A stretch of DNA of 64,000 bases from Amycolatopsis sp. NBRC 101858 (GTDB lineage Bacteria > Actinomycetota > Actinomycetes > Mycobacteriales > Pseudonocardiaceae). The stretch lies in contig NZ_BSTD01000001.1 in NCBI RefSeq assembly GCF_030269325.1, forward strand, positions 1,876,681-1,940,680, given 5' to 3'. This document shows, piece after piece, positions 51,144 to 60,247 of this stretch. The translations under genes were made by a program, and so were the position numbers. The notes below the pieces were generated by a model. It worked only from the letters and a program-made list of their open reading frames with translations, did not search any database and was not told where the DNA came from. Each line of letters starts with the position of its first letter. Position 1 is the first letter of the stretch.

Positions 51144-52970
51144 TCAGCTCTCCGGCATCTCCGACAGGACCTCGGTGTTCCACCACTGGTAGAGCTTGTC
51201 GAGCTCGTCGTTGTTCGTCACCTTCGTGGACAGCAGGACGCCGACCATCAGGGTCGGCTTTTCCGTCCACGCCAGCTGGGCCGGGTCGCCGAGGAAGCAC
51301 GTCAGGTACTCGCCGGGGAGCGGGTTGCGGACCCCTGCGCGGTAGTACGTCCCCCAGATCTTCGGGTACTTTTCCGGACGGCACGCGCCCTGGGCGTCGT
51401 TGCGGGTGAGGCCCTGCACCTTCACGATCGCCTGGAAGTAGGCGTCCATCGCCGCCGCGTCGGCGAAACGCAGGAACCTCGCCCCGGTCGGCTGCTGGAA
51501 CACCACGTTGCCGATCTTCACGTCCCCGACGTTCGAGTCCATGCACTCGACCGCGGCCACGGCGCCGGACGGCACCGCTGCGTCGCCGCACGTGGCATTC
51601 CCCTTGTAGGCCGCGGGAAGCGTGGCGTACAGCTTCGTGTCGTGCGGGGTCTGGGGCTCCGAAGTGGACGGTGGTGGCGTGGTCGTCTTCTCGGAGGTCG
51701 TCGGGGCGGACGCCGACGTCGAGGGGGCGTCGACCGTCACCGGCGTCAGCGGGCCCGGGCCGCCGGTCTGCGTCTTGTCGTCCTTGGTCACCAGGTACGT
51801 GACCACCAGCGCGACCACGACGACCCCGGCGAGCGCGGCGCACAGCGCGATCCACCGGTTGCGCTGGGACTTCGCCGGTCCGCCCGGTGCCGGGGCGAGC
51901 TTGCCCGACGGTCCGGTGAAGGGCCGCGGCCCGGTCGGCGGACCCGTGTACGTCCCCGTCGGCGGACCGGCGTAGGTCCCGGTCGGCGGGCCCGCGTAGG
52001 GCGCGGTCGGCATCGGCACGGCGCGCGGCGGGGTCAGCGGCGCGGACACGGCGTGCTGCACCGGCATCGGCCCGGAGTGGGTCGGGACCGGGCCGGGCCG
52101 GGTCGGCGGCGGCACCGCGCCCGGCAGGGTCTTCTGCCACGTCGGGATCGGCGGCGCCGGCGCGGACACCGCGGCCCGGACGGCGTCGGCGAACGCTCCC
52201 GCCGTCGGGTACCGGTCGGCGGGGTTCTTCGCCATCCCGCGCGCCAGCACCGCGTCCAGTGCCGCCGGCAAGCCCGGCCGCTCCTGCGAAAGCACCGGCG
52301 GCCGCGCGTTCAGGTGCGCGCCCATCTGCGCGGCCGCACCGTCCGCCGGGAACGGGCGGTGCCCGGTGAGGCATTCGAAGAACACGCACGCGAGCGCGTA
52401 GACGTCGACGAGCCCGGTGATCGGCGCGTCCCCGAAGCGCTCCGGCGCCATGTAGTCGAGCGTGCCGATCACGTTGCCCGTGCCGGTGATCGACGTGCCC
52501 TCGCCGGTCATCGAGCGGGCGATGCCGAAGTCCACGAGGTACACGAAGTCGCTGCTCGTCACGAGCACGTTGGACGGCTTGACGTCGCGGTGCACCAGGC
52601 CGTCCTCGTGGGCGGCGTCGAGCGCGCCCGCGACCTGCTCGACGATCCCCACCGTCCGCTCGGGCGTCAGCGGCCCGTCCTCGAGCAGCTCCTTGAGGTC
52701 CTTGCCCTCGACGAGCCGCATGTCGAGGTACAGCTGCCCGTCGATTTCGCCGTAGGCGTGGATCGGGATCACGTGCGGCTCACGCAGCCGCGCGACGATC
52801 TGCGACTCGCGGCGGAACCGCGCGCGGAACGCCTCGTCGCCCGCGTTCGGCCCGGACAACAGCTTGAGCGCGACGACGCGGTCGTGCGCCGTGTCGTAGG
52901 CGCGGTGGACCTCGCCCATGCCACCGCGGCCCAGCAGGCCCTCGATCCGGTACGGCCCGAACTGCTCCAT
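51144..52970 (-). CDS. Transmembrane Ser/Thr protein kinase (PknD/PknJ-like)
   Basis: 608 aa from ATG 52968-52970. Kinase domain (~6-265): Gly loop LLGRGGMGEVHRAY, Lys36 in VVALKLL, HRDVKPSN (127-134), DFGIARSM (147-154) and APERFGD. A Pro-rich juxtamembrane linker contains three GPPTGTY-type repeats. One membrane helix (WIALCAALAGVVVVALVVTYLV) leads to an extracellular domain of ~190 residues with four Cys (ATCGDAA..VECMDS..GACRPEK..LTCFLG), probably two disulfides. Likely senses an envelope signal; its closeness to ponA2 suggests cell-wall control. Confidence 0.92.
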   Translation of the reverse strand: MEQFGPYRIEGLLGRGGMGEVHRAYDTAHDRVVALKLLSGPNAGDEAFRARFRRESQIVARLREPHVIPIHAYGEIDGQLYLDMRLVEGKDLKELLEDGPLTPERTVGIVEQVAGALDAAHEDGLVHRDVKPSNVLVTSSDFVYLVDFGIARSMTGEGTSITGTGNVIGTLDYMAPERFGDAPITGLVDVYALACVFFECLTGHRPFPADGAAAQMGAHLNARPPVLSQERPGLPAALDAVLARGMAKNPADRYPTAGAFADAVRAAVSAPAPPIPTWQKTLPGAVPPPTRPGPVPTHSGPMPVQHAVSAPLTPPRAVPMPTAPYAGPPTGTYAGPPTGTYTGPPTGPRPFTGPSGKLAPAPGGPAKSQRNRWIALCAALAGVVVVALVVTYLVTKDDKTQTGGPGPLTPVTVDAPSTSASAPTTSEKTTTPPPSTSEPQTPHDTKLYATLPAAYKGNATCGDAAVPSGAVAAVECMDSNVGDVKIGNVVFQQPTGARFLRFADAAAMDAYFQAIVKVQGLTRNDAQGACRPEKYPKIWGTYYRAGVRNPLPGEYLTCFLGDPAQLAWTEKPTLMVGVLLSTKVTNNDELDKLYQWWNTEVLSEMPES

Positions 52971-53087
52971 CGTTCTCCCCAACCCCCCGGTTGGACACCC
53001 TTTATCGGGCCGACGCAAATGCTAAGCGGCAGGTTCCCCGGAACGGCGGCGAGTTCACCCAACCGTTGAGCACGTATCCTGGACTCC

Positions 53088-54068
53088 GTGAGCACGCTCA
53101 GTAACAAATCCACGTCGGGGGCGAAAGCGGCACGCCTCGCCGCGGGGACGCTGGCGCTCGGCGCCGCGACGCTCGGTTACGCCGTCGGCATCGAACGGCG
53201 CCACTGGACCCTGCGCACCGCCCAGCTCCCGGTGCTGGCGCCCGGGTCGCGGCCGTTCACCATCCTGCACGTCTCGGACCTGCACATGCTGCCGAGCCAT
53301 CGCAGCAAGCAGCGCTGGGTCGCCGCGCTCGACGAGCTCGAGCCCGACCTCGTCGTCAACACCGGCGACAACCTGTCGCACCGGCAGGCGGTCCCGTCCG
53401 TGCTGCGCGCGCTGGGCCCGCTGCTCGACCGCCCCGGGGTGTTCGTCTTCGGCAGCAACGACTACTACGCGCCGAAACCCAAGAACCCGGCCCGCTACCT
53501 GATGCCGCAGGGCAAGAAGAAGCGCATCCACGGCGTCCAGCTGCCGTGGCGCGACCTGCGCGCGGCGTTCGTCGAGCACGGCTGGACCGACCTGACGCAC
53601 GTCCGCCGCACGATCGACGTCGGCGGGCAAGCGGTCTTCGCGGCCGGCGTCGACGACCCGCACCTGCGCCGCGACCGCTACGCCGACATCGCGGGCCCGG
53701 CCGACAGCGGCGCGGCGGTCCGCATCGGCGTGACGCACTCGCCGGAGCCCCGGGTGCTCGACACGTTCGCCACGGACGGTTACGACCTGGTCCTGGCCGG
53801 CCACACCCACGGCGGCCAGCTCCGGCTCCCGGGGTACGGCGCTTTGGTCACCAACTGTGAGCTGGATCGCACCCGCGCCCGCGGCGCCTCGCGCTGGGGC
53901 GCGCACATGTGGCTGCACGTTTCGGCCGGCTTGGGCACGTCGCCTTGGGCGCCCGCGCGGTTCGCGTGCCCGCCGGAAGCGAGCCTGTTGACCCTGGTCC
54001 CGCGCGGGTCAGGGTCCGCCGAACCGCGTAAGGCGGCCCGCCGAAAAGCCCGCGACACCGTCCGCTAG
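53088..54068 (+). CDS. Membrane-anchored calcineurin-like metallophosphoesterase (Rv3683-like)
   Basis: 326 aa from GTG 53088. N-terminal hydrophobic segment (RLAAGTLALGAATLGYAVGI), then the metallophosphoesterase motifs in order: HVSDLHM, NTGDNLSH, GSNDYY (GNH variant with Ser), IGVTHSP and LAGHTHGGQ. Similar YkuE/YaeI-type enzymes hydrolyse UDP-sugars or phospholipids at the membrane face. Syntenic with Rv3683. Basic C-terminal tail (RKAARRKARDTVR). Confidence 0.9.
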   Translation: MSTLSNKSTSGAKAARLAAGTLALGAATLGYAVGIERRHWTLRTAQLPVLAPGSRPFTILHVSDLHMLPSHRSKQRWVAALDELEPDLVVNTGDNLSHRQAVPSVLRALGPLLDRPGVFVFGSNDYYAPKPKNPARYLMPQGKKKRIHGVQLPWRDLRAAFVEHGWTDLTHVRRTIDVGGQAVFAAGVDDPHLRRDRYADIAGPADSGAAVRIGVTHSPEPRVLDTFATDGYDLVLAGHTHGGQLRLPGYGALVTNCELDRTRARGASRWGAHMWLHVSAGLGTSPWAPARFACPPEASLLTLVPRGSGSAEPRKAARRKARDTVR

Positions 54069-54097
54069 ACTTCTCCACGACCCGTTAAGCAGTACCT

Positions 54098-54171
54098 CGG
54101 GGTGTGGCGCAGCTTGGTAGCGTGCCTCGTTCGGGTCGAGGAGGTCGTGGGTTCGAATCCCGCCACCCCGA
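54098..54171 (+). tRNA. tRNA-Pro (CGG anticodon)
   Basis: Acceptor arms CGGGGTG (54098-54104) and CACCCCG (54164-54170) with discriminator A. Anticodon arm CCTCG-TTCGGGT-CGAGG gives anticodon CGG. T-arm has GGTTCGAATCC. CCA is not encoded. Decodes CCG. Confidence 0.95.
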
Positions 54172-54177
54172 CGAGTA

Positions 54178-54213
54178 AGAGCCGGTGTCTTCGGACACCG
54201 GCTCTTCTGGTTT
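54178..54213 (+). terminator. Terminator after tRNA-Pro
   Basis: Perfect 12-bp stem AGAGCCGGTGTC (54178-54189), TTCG loop, GACACCGGCTCT (54194-54205), then TCTGGTTT. Confidence 0.88.
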
Positions 54214-54986
54214 CAGCGGGTCGCCGTCACCTCGACCCAGCACTGGCTGAAATCGCCGTCGCCGCCGCGGGTCCACATCCAGGCCGACCGCGCCGCGCTC
54301 GCCAGCTGGTCGCGGTCGCGGCCCGGTTCCGCGATCGCCGCTTCCAGCCGCGCTTCCACGTACTTCGCCAGGTCCCGGTAGCTCATATCGGAGCGGTAGC
54401 GGGCTCTCGACGCGATTTCCGTGAACCCCGCCGTCGCGCACTGGTCGGCGATCACCCGGCCCGCGAACGGGTTGCCGCCCGCCTGACGCCGCAGCAGGTA
54501 GTGGCCTCTGAGCGCCGCGTCGACGTTCGCCGTCTTCGGCCGCAGGCGGGCCTTGCTCCAGTCCGAAGTGGACAACGCCAGCCTGCCGCCCGGCTTCAAG
54601 ACCCGGCGCAGTTCCGCCAGGGCGTCCAAGGGTCGGGCAAGGTGCTCGAACAGCGCGTGGGAAAACGCCACGTCCACGCTCCCGGAAGCGAACGGTAGGG
54701 CGTAGGCCGACGCCGCCACGAAGTCCACTGTGGACCTTCCGGCGCGGCGGGCGACGTCGCGGGCCATCGCGATCTGGCCGGCGTCGACGTCGACGCCGGC
54801 CACCCTGGATTCCGCGGCGAGGCCGAGCGTGATCGAGCCCGGGCCGCAGCCGAGGTCGACCACCCACATCCCCGGCCCGAACAGCGGCTGGGCGAACGTC
54901 GCGCGCTCCGCCGCCGTGCGCGCGGACATCATCGAAACCGCGTCTCGCCCGTAGCCCGGCGCGTAACCCTCCAGCACCCCGCACAC
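54213..54986 (-). CDS. Class I SAM-dependent methyltransferase
   Basis: 257 aa from GTG 54984-54986 (GTG 54977 possible). SAM motif I VVDLGCGPGSITLGLAA, the ribose-binding acid in VAGVDVDAGQIAMAR, motif IV region VDVAFSHALFEHLARP and post-motif RVLKPGGRLALSTSDW make a UbiE/Methyltransf_11-like fold. The C-terminal third (SYRDLAKYVEARLEAAIAEPGRDRDQL) resembles small-molecule methyltransferases. Substrate unknown. Divergent from the S9 peptidase with 30 nt between starts. Confidence 0.85.
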   Translation of the reverse strand: MCGVLEGYAPGYGRDAVSMMSARTAAERATFAQPLFGPGMWVVDLGCGPGSITLGLAAESRVAGVDVDAGQIAMARDVARRAGRSTVDFVAASAYALPFASGSVDVAFSHALFEHLARPLDALAELRRVLKPGGRLALSTSDWSKARLRPKTANVDAALRGHYLLRRQAGGNPFAGRVIADQCATAGFTEIASRARYRSDMSYRDLAKYVEARLEAAIAEPGRDRDQLASAARSAWMWTRGGDGDFSQCWVEVTATR

Positions 54987-55016
54987 AGTACGGCCAGAAG
55001 GTGGCAGGATCGAGGG

Positions 55017-56867
55017 GTGAGCACGCAGTCAGCCAAGCAATTCCCGCCCGCGGTGGTCCCGGACCGGCTGTTCGACGACGCCGAAGCCGAAGCCCGCTGG
55101 CGCGCCCGCTTCCACGCCCCCCGCATCTCCAGCCCCGATTGGGCCCGCGACGCCCCCGACGCCAACGTCTACGTCTCCAACGCCAGCGGCGTCTGGGAGG
55201 TCTACGCCTGGAACCGCGCGTCCGGCGAGCACCGCCGCGTCACCGATCGGCCGAACGGCACCCTGCACGCGACGCCGTCCCCGGACGGCGAGTGGCTCTG
55301 GTGGTTCGACGACACCGACGGCGACGAGTTCGGTTCCTGGGTGCGCGAGCCCTTCGCCGCGACCGAGGGCAGCAAGCCCGAGAAGGCCGTGCCGGACGTC
55401 CACGACGGCTACCCGGCCGGCCTCGAGATCGGCGCCGGGATCACCGCGGTCGGCGTCTCGACCGACGACGGCAGCGAGCTGTTCGCCCGGATCGGCGGCG
55501 AGACCCACCGCTTCTACAGCCACGCGGACGACGCCGGGATCGCGTCGATGTCCCGCGACGAGAGCCTGATCGCGATCTCCCACTCCGAGCACGGCGACTC
55601 GCGCCACCCCGCCCTGCGGGTGCTCGCCGCCGACGGGTTCGCCGCGGTGGCCGACAAGTGGGACGGCGAAGGCAAGGGCTTGACGGCCCTCGAGTTCTCC
55701 CCGCTGCCGGGTGACCAGCGCCTGCTGGTGCTGCACGAACGCCGGGGCCGCGAGGAGCTGCTCGTCTGGGACGTCCGGGAGGACGCCGAGACCGAGATCG
55801 AGCTCGACCTGCCCGGCGAGGTCGTCGCGGGCTGGTACCCGGACGCGCGTGCCTTGCTCGTCGTGCACTTCCACGAAGGCCGGAGCTCGTTGTACCGCTA
55901 CGACCTCGACACGGCCGAGCTGTCCTCTGTGGACACTCCGGCCGGCCGGATCGGCGGCGCCGGGGTCCGTCCGGACGGGACGGTCGAGTACTCGTGGTCC
56001 AGCGCCGCCGAGCCGGCCGCGGTCCGCGCGCGGACGGCGGACGGCACCGATTCGGTGCTGCTGGAGCCGCCGGGTGACCGCGCGCCGGGGTCGGAGCCGG
56101 TGACCGACGCGTTCGTCGAAGGCGTCGGCGGCCGGATCCACGCGCTGGTCTCACGGCCCTCGAACGCGCCGGAGGGACCGCTGCCGACGGTGTTCTCGCT
56201 GCACGGCGGCCCGCACGCCGCCGACGAGGACCGGTTCTCCGCCTACCGCGCGACCTGGCTCGACGCCGGGTTCGCCGTGGTCGAGGTCAACTACCGCGGC
56301 TCGACCGGCTACGGCTCGGCCTGGCGCGACGCCATCGAGGGCCGGCCCGGGCTGACCGAGCTGGAGGACGTCGCGTCGGTCCACGACTGGGCCGTCCAAA
56401 GTGGACTCAGTGATCCGAAGAAGTGCGTCGTCAACGGCGCTTCGTGGGGCGGTTACCTGTCGCTGCTGGCGATCGGCACCCAGCCGACGCGGTGGGCGGC
56501 GGCCGTCGCCGGGGTGCCGGTGGCGGACTACGTCGCCGCGTACGAGGACGAGATGGAGCAGCTGCGCTCGTTCGACCGCGCGCTCTTCGGCGGTTCGCCG
56601 GAGGACGTGCCGGCGGTGTACTCGGAGTGCTCGCCGCTCACGTACGTCGACGCCGTGACGGCGCCGGTGCTCGTGCTGGCCGGCGACAACGACCCGCGCT
56701 GCCCGATCCGCCAGATCGAGAACTACCTCGACCGGCTCGGCGGCCGCGAGCTGCACCACGAGTTCTACCGCTACGACGCGGGTCACGGCTCGCTGGTGAT
56801 CGCGGAGACGATCAAGCAGACCTCGATCGAGGTCAACTTCGCCCAGCGGGTCCTCGGCCTGCGCTGA
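55017..56867 (+). CDS. S9-family prolyl oligopeptidase/acylaminoacyl peptidase-like
   Basis: 616 aa from GTG 55017. An N-terminal beta-propeller (~1-360; repeats such as NVYVSNASGVWEVYAW and SPDGEWLWWFDDTDGDEFG) covers an alpha/beta-hydrolase. The Ser is in VNGASWGGYLSLLA, the Asp in AGDNDPRCPI and the His in YDAGHGSL. GSTGYGSAWRDAIEG is typical of the S9C branch. Cytoplasmic peptidase acting on short or acylated peptides. Followed by the tautomerase gene on the other strand. Confidence 0.9.
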   Translation: MSTQSAKQFPPAVVPDRLFDDAEAEARWRARFHAPRISSPDWARDAPDANVYVSNASGVWEVYAWNRASGEHRRVTDRPNGTLHATPSPDGEWLWWFDDTDGDEFGSWVREPFAATEGSKPEKAVPDVHDGYPAGLEIGAGITAVGVSTDDGSELFARIGGETHRFYSHADDAGIASMSRDESLIAISHSEHGDSRHPALRVLAADGFAAVADKWDGEGKGLTALEFSPLPGDQRLLVLHERRGREELLVWDVREDAETEIELDLPGEVVAGWYPDARALLVVHFHEGRSSLYRYDLDTAELSSVDTPAGRIGGAGVRPDGTVEYSWSSAAEPAAVRARTADGTDSVLLEPPGDRAPGSEPVTDAFVEGVGGRIHALVSRPSNAPEGPLPTVFSLHGGPHAADEDRFSAYRATWLDAGFAVVEVNYRGSTGYGSAWRDAIEGRPGLTELEDVASVHDWAVQSGLSDPKKCVVNGASWGGYLSLLAIGTQPTRWAAAVAGVPVADYVAAYEDEMEQLRSFDRALFGGSPEDVPAVYSECSPLTYVDAVTAPVLVLAGDNDPRCPIRQIENYLDRLGGRELHHEFYRYDAGHGSLVIAETIKQTSIEVNFAQRVLGLR

Positions 56868-56905
56868 CGCCCCTCGCCGGGAGGCCGGACCGGTCTCCCG
56901 GCGGG

Positions 56906-57091
56906 TCAGCGTTCGGAGTGCAGGACGCCGCCGGTGGCCCAGTGGTCGGCGCCGATCTCGACGAGCGTCACCTGGACGCCCTCGGGCTTGCCGCCGCAGG
57001 TGCGGACGAATGCGTCGGTCAGCTCCCGGACCAGGGCGCTCTTCTGAGCGGGGGTGCGGCCGGGGAACATGGCAACGCTGATCATCGGCAT
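56906..57091 (-). CDS. 4-oxalocrotonate tautomerase-family protein
   Basis: 61 aa from ATG 57089-57091. It begins MPMISVAMFPGRTPAQKSALVRELTDAF: after Met removal the N-terminal Pro is the family's catalytic base. GKPEGVQVTLVEIGADHWATGG follows the usual beta-strand pattern, a standard 60-residue subunit. The start overlaps the end of the last GNAT gene by 10 nt, so it belongs to the same transcript as the four acyltransferase paralogs and may isomerise an enol/keto intermediate there. Confidence 0.8.
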   Translation of the reverse strand: MPMISVAMFPGRTPAQKSALVRELTDAFVRTCGGKPEGVQVTLVEIGADHWATGGVLHSER

Positions 57092-58146
57092 GACGGCTCT
57101 CCTGAAGCGCGGCGGGTGAGACGCCGCGAAGCTAGCACCGGCACGGCCGCCGCGTACTGCGGGACGAGCCGCGCGCCGAGCGTCGCCTTCATCTCCGTCA
57201 TCTTCTTGCCGAACACCACCGACGCCCGCCCGTTCGCGATCGCCCAGCGCACGGCCTCGCCGTAGAAGTGGAAGTACAGGTTCGGCCGCCCGCCGGCCGA
57301 CGGCGGCAGCGCCCCCCAGTGCCGGGCGATCGGCAGCTCCGGGTGGTCGAGCAGGGTCGCCACCGCGATCAGCCGCCCGGTGCGGGTGTCGCGGTACTCG
57401 ATCACCGAGACGTCCGGCTGCCGGAACAGCGCCGTGAGGTAGCCGGTGAAGTGCGGCAGCGGCACGATCGGCACGTCGTGGTGCTTGCGCTCGTTGTGCC
57501 GCAGCACCTCGGCGACGGCGACCGGGTCGGACTCCCTCCCCGGCACGAACCGCACCTCGACCGACGGGTCGGCATCGAAGGTGCGGAAGATCTTGCGCAG
57601 GTTCTGCTTCCGCTTCCTGGCCAGCGAGTTCATCCAGTCGTCGCGGGAGCCGAAAGCGGCCACGTCGAGCACGGCGACGTCCTCGGTCCGCCGCACCAGC
57701 CGGAACCGGCCGTCGACCGCGGGCACGCCCGGCTCGCCGATCTGCCGCACCAGCATCCCCCGGAACCCGGGGCCGAGCTCGGCCCGCATCACGGGGACGT
57801 ACGTCTCGAGCAGGCGGGTCACGCCGCCGTCGTCGCCCGCGTCGGCGAACCACCAGCCGGGCTGCGAGCCGGCGCCGGGCCCGCGGACGTCGAGACCGCC
57901 GAGCCACCCTCGTCCCGGGCCCGCGAACCGGTACCGCCGGGTCCGGCCGGTGACCCACGCGGCGCTGACCACCCCGCGCGGTTCGGTGCCCTCCCGCAGC
58001 ACGGTCACCGGCTGCGGGGTCCGCGCGGCCCAGGCCTGGGTGGCGAGCACCGCCCAGCTCCAGTCGGCCCGGAGCCCGGCCCGCTCGCGCAACGCCGTCC
58101 AATACGCCGGCTCCGCGTCGTGGCGGGGGTCGAAGACGTCGATCAC
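57082..58146 (-). CDS. CelD/FemAB-like GNAT acyltransferase, paralog 4 of 4
   Basis: 354 aa from GTG 58144-58146 overlapping the previous stop (GTGA). Double-GNAT layout (Acetyltransf_6 type). N-half starts IDVFDPRHDAEPAYWTALRERAG; C-half has SLARKRKQNLRKIFRTF, RQPDVSVIEYRDTRTGRLIAVATLLDH, HWGALPPSAGGRPNLYFHFYGEAVRWAI and FGKKMTEMKATLGARLVP. The same blocks occur in the three neighbours. This is the most diverged copy: HWG instead of HWA and no VPRPV end. Cytoplasmic. Probably transfers an acyl or aminoacyl group; donor and acceptor unknown. Confidence 0.75.
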   Translation of the reverse strand: MIDVFDPRHDAEPAYWTALRERAGLRADWSWAVLATQAWAARTPQPVTVLREGTEPRGVVSAAWVTGRTRRYRFAGPGRGWLGGLDVRGPGAGSQPGWWFADAGDDGGVTRLLETYVPVMRAELGPGFRGMLVRQIGEPGVPAVDGRFRLVRRTEDVAVLDVAAFGSRDDWMNSLARKRKQNLRKIFRTFDADPSVEVRFVPGRESDPVAVAEVLRHNERKHHDVPIVPLPHFTGYLTALFRQPDVSVIEYRDTRTGRLIAVATLLDHPELPIARHWGALPPSAGGRPNLYFHFYGEAVRWAIANGRASVVFGKKMTEMKATLGARLVPQYAAAVPVLASRRLTRRASGEPSCR

Positions 58147-59186
58147 CACCGCGTCACCGGCCTCGGCACGATCACGCCGGCCATCGGGCTCGGCGTGAAC
58201 CCCAGCGACGTCTTGAGGTCGGTGACACCGCGGCCGAGCGACAGGAACTTCCGGTTGTTCTCGATCATGTGCCGCACACCGCGCACGACGACGTCGAAGT
58301 AGAGGTGCTTCGGCCTTCCCAGGCCGGGTGGCAATGCGGCCCAATGCTGGTGCAGCGGCATCACCGCGTGGTCGAGCAGGTCGGTGAAGGCCAGCAGGCG
58401 GCCGCGGTCGTCGTGGTAGGTCGTGGTGACGACGTCGGGGCGGCGGACGAGCTCGCCGAAGTACGCGGCGGTGACCGGGCCGCGCTGGTCGAACTTCACC
58501 GGGCCCTTGGCTTCGCGGTGGGCCCGCAGCATCGCGGCCAGCTCCTGCGGGTCGAGGTCGTCGCGCGCCGTCCCGGCGCGGACGACCAGCCCGGGGTCGG
58601 CGGCGATCTTGCGGATCTGGCCGCGCAGGCTGGAGCGCCGGTTCCGGCTCAGCGACGCGAGCCAGCCGTCGAGGTCGGCGAAGGTGTTTTCCAGCACCAG
58701 GGTCGGGGTGATCTCGCGGACCGGCCTGCCGCGCCCGGACACGAGCCCGACGGCGTCCGGCGTGACCGAGCGGTACACCACGCCGAGGCACCCCGGGCCG
58801 GTCCGGCGGCAGGCCGCGCGTTCGAACCGGCGCAGGATCTCGCGGCGCGCGCCCGCGTCGAGCCCTTCGGCGAACAGCCAGGCCGGGTAGGCCGACAGCC
58901 AGGCGTGCTGGACCTCCAGCCACCGCGGGCCCCACCGGGCCGGGCCGCCGACCGGGCCGGGATCCGGCGACGCGCCCGGGCGGCAGACCATGGCGAGCAC
59001 CGCGGCGACGAGGTCTTCGCCGTCGGTGACCACGGTCAGCAGGTACGGGCTGCGGGAGTGCGCCGACTCGAGGCACAGCAGCCCGTAGTCCCAGGTCAGC
59101 GGGGCCTGCTGGGCTTCGAGGAACGCGGTCCAGCCGGCGGGCTCGGGGTCGGTGCGCGGGTCGAGCACCGAGATCGACCAGGTCAT
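58143..59186 (-). CDS. CelD/FemAB-like GNAT acyltransferase, paralog 3 of 4
   Basis: 347 aa from ATG 59184-59186 overlapping the previous stop (ATGA). Starts WSISVLDPRTDPEPAGWTAFLEAQ. Shared blocks: SLSRNRRSSLRGQIRKIA, DDLDPQELAAMLRAHREAKG, RRPDVVTTTYHDDRGRLLAFTDLLDH, HWAALPPGLGRPKHLYFDVVVRGVRHMI, and the ending VPRPVTRW. Positions of the blocks align with those of its neighbours without large gaps, so they come from local duplication. Substrate unknown. Confidence 0.77.
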   Translation of the reverse strand: MTWSISVLDPRTDPEPAGWTAFLEAQQAPLTWDYGLLCLESAHSRSPYLLTVVTDGEDLVAAVLAMVCRPGASPDPGPVGGPARWGPRWLEVQHAWLSAYPAWLFAEGLDAGARREILRRFERAACRRTGPGCLGVVYRSVTPDAVGLVSGRGRPVREITPTLVLENTFADLDGWLASLSRNRRSSLRGQIRKIAADPGLVVRAGTARDDLDPQELAAMLRAHREAKGPVKFDQRGPVTAAYFGELVRRPDVVTTTYHDDRGRLLAFTDLLDHAVMPLHQHWAALPPGLGRPKHLYFDVVVRGVRHMIENNRKFLSLGRGVTDLKTSLGFTPSPMAGVIVPRPVTRW

Positions 59187-60247
59187 CGGCCCAGCACCGG
59201 CCTCGGCACGGCCACCGAGAACAGCCCGCGCGTGCCGAGGCCCAGCGCGGTCTTCTCGGGCAGCATCGCGCGACCGGCAGTCAGCTCCGGCCGCCCTTCG
59301 GCGATCAGGTGGGCCACGCACCGGGCGTAACCGTCGACGTAGAGCCCCTTCCGGCCCCCGGCGGCGCTCGGGAGCGCCGCCCAGTGGTGCAGCGCGCACC
59401 CGGTCTTCCGGTCGAGCAGCACGGAGAACCCGAGGAGCCTGCCGTCTCCGGCGCGGTAGGTGCGGGTCAGCACGTCCGGCCGGCGGACGAGCGCGTCGAG
59501 GTAGGCCGACGCGACCGGGCTGCGGGTGTCCAGGTGCAGCCCGCCGATCCGGGACCGCTGCCCGCCCGCCCACGCGCGCTCGTCCTGCCGGGCGCGGTGG
59601 GCGTTCAGCAGCACGGCCAGCTCGTGCGGGTCGAGGTCGGTGCGCCCGAACGCCGCTTCGGTGGCGACGTCCGGGTTCAGGTACCGGCGGACGTCCGGGG
59701 CGAGCGACCCCGCCCATTCGTCCACAGTGGAATAACGGTTGACCAGCACGGTGGTGGGGTCGATCTCCCGCGTCACGCGGGCCCGTCCCTCGAGCGCGGG
59801 GACCAGCCCGGGGTTCATCGCCCGGTAGATCACGCCGAGCAGGCCGGGACCGGCGTACGCCCGCAGCGTCCGTTCGAACTCCCGGATCGCCGCGCGCCGT
59901 CCGGTGAACCCGTCGTCGAACACGCACGCCGGGTGGCCGCTGAGCAGCGGGAGGTAGACCTCGGCCCAGCGCGGCCGGAGCCGTCCGGTGGCGAGCGGCC
60001 CGAAGTCGGCGGCCCCCCAGCTCCGGCACACCATCGCCGAAAGCGCGCCGACGATCGCCGTGCCCTCCCGGACGACCGCGAGCACCGGCGGGTTCTTCGC
60101 CAGCCAGGCTTCACGGCGCAGCAGTTCGTAGTCCCACACCGGCGGCAGGCAGCGGGCCCGGAACGCGGCCCAGCCCTCCGGCGGCGGGTCCACCCGGGGG
60201 TCGTGGACGTCCACTTGCGACACAGCGGTCGTCGTCGGTGCGCTCAT
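59183..60247 (-). CDS. CelD/FemAB-like GNAT acyltransferase, paralog 2 of 4
   Basis: 354 aa from ATG 60245-60247 overlapping the previous stop (ATGA). Starts with a short lead, then VDVHDPRVDPPPEGWAAFRARC. Shared blocks: RTDLDPHELAVLLNAHRARQDE, RRPDVLTRTYRAGDGRLLGFSVLLDR, HHWAALPSAAGGRKGLYVDGYARCVAHLI, TAGRAMLPEKTALGLGTRG and the ending VPRPVLGR. Differs from the others mainly in the central acceptor-facing region, as expected if each copy has its own substrate. Confidence 0.77.
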   Translation of the reverse strand: MSAPTTTAVSQVDVHDPRVDPPPEGWAAFRARCLPPVWDYELLRREAWLAKNPPVLAVVREGTAIVGALSAMVCRSWGAADFGPLATGRLRPRWAEVYLPLLSGHPACVFDDGFTGRRAAIREFERTLRAYAGPGLLGVIYRAMNPGLVPALEGRARVTREIDPTTVLVNRYSTVDEWAGSLAPDVRRYLNPDVATEAAFGRTDLDPHELAVLLNAHRARQDERAWAGGQRSRIGGLHLDTRSPVASAYLDALVRRPDVLTRTYRAGDGRLLGFSVLLDRKTGCALHHWAALPSAAGGRKGLYVDGYARCVAHLIAEGRPELTAGRAMLPEKTALGLGTRGLFSVAVPRPVLGR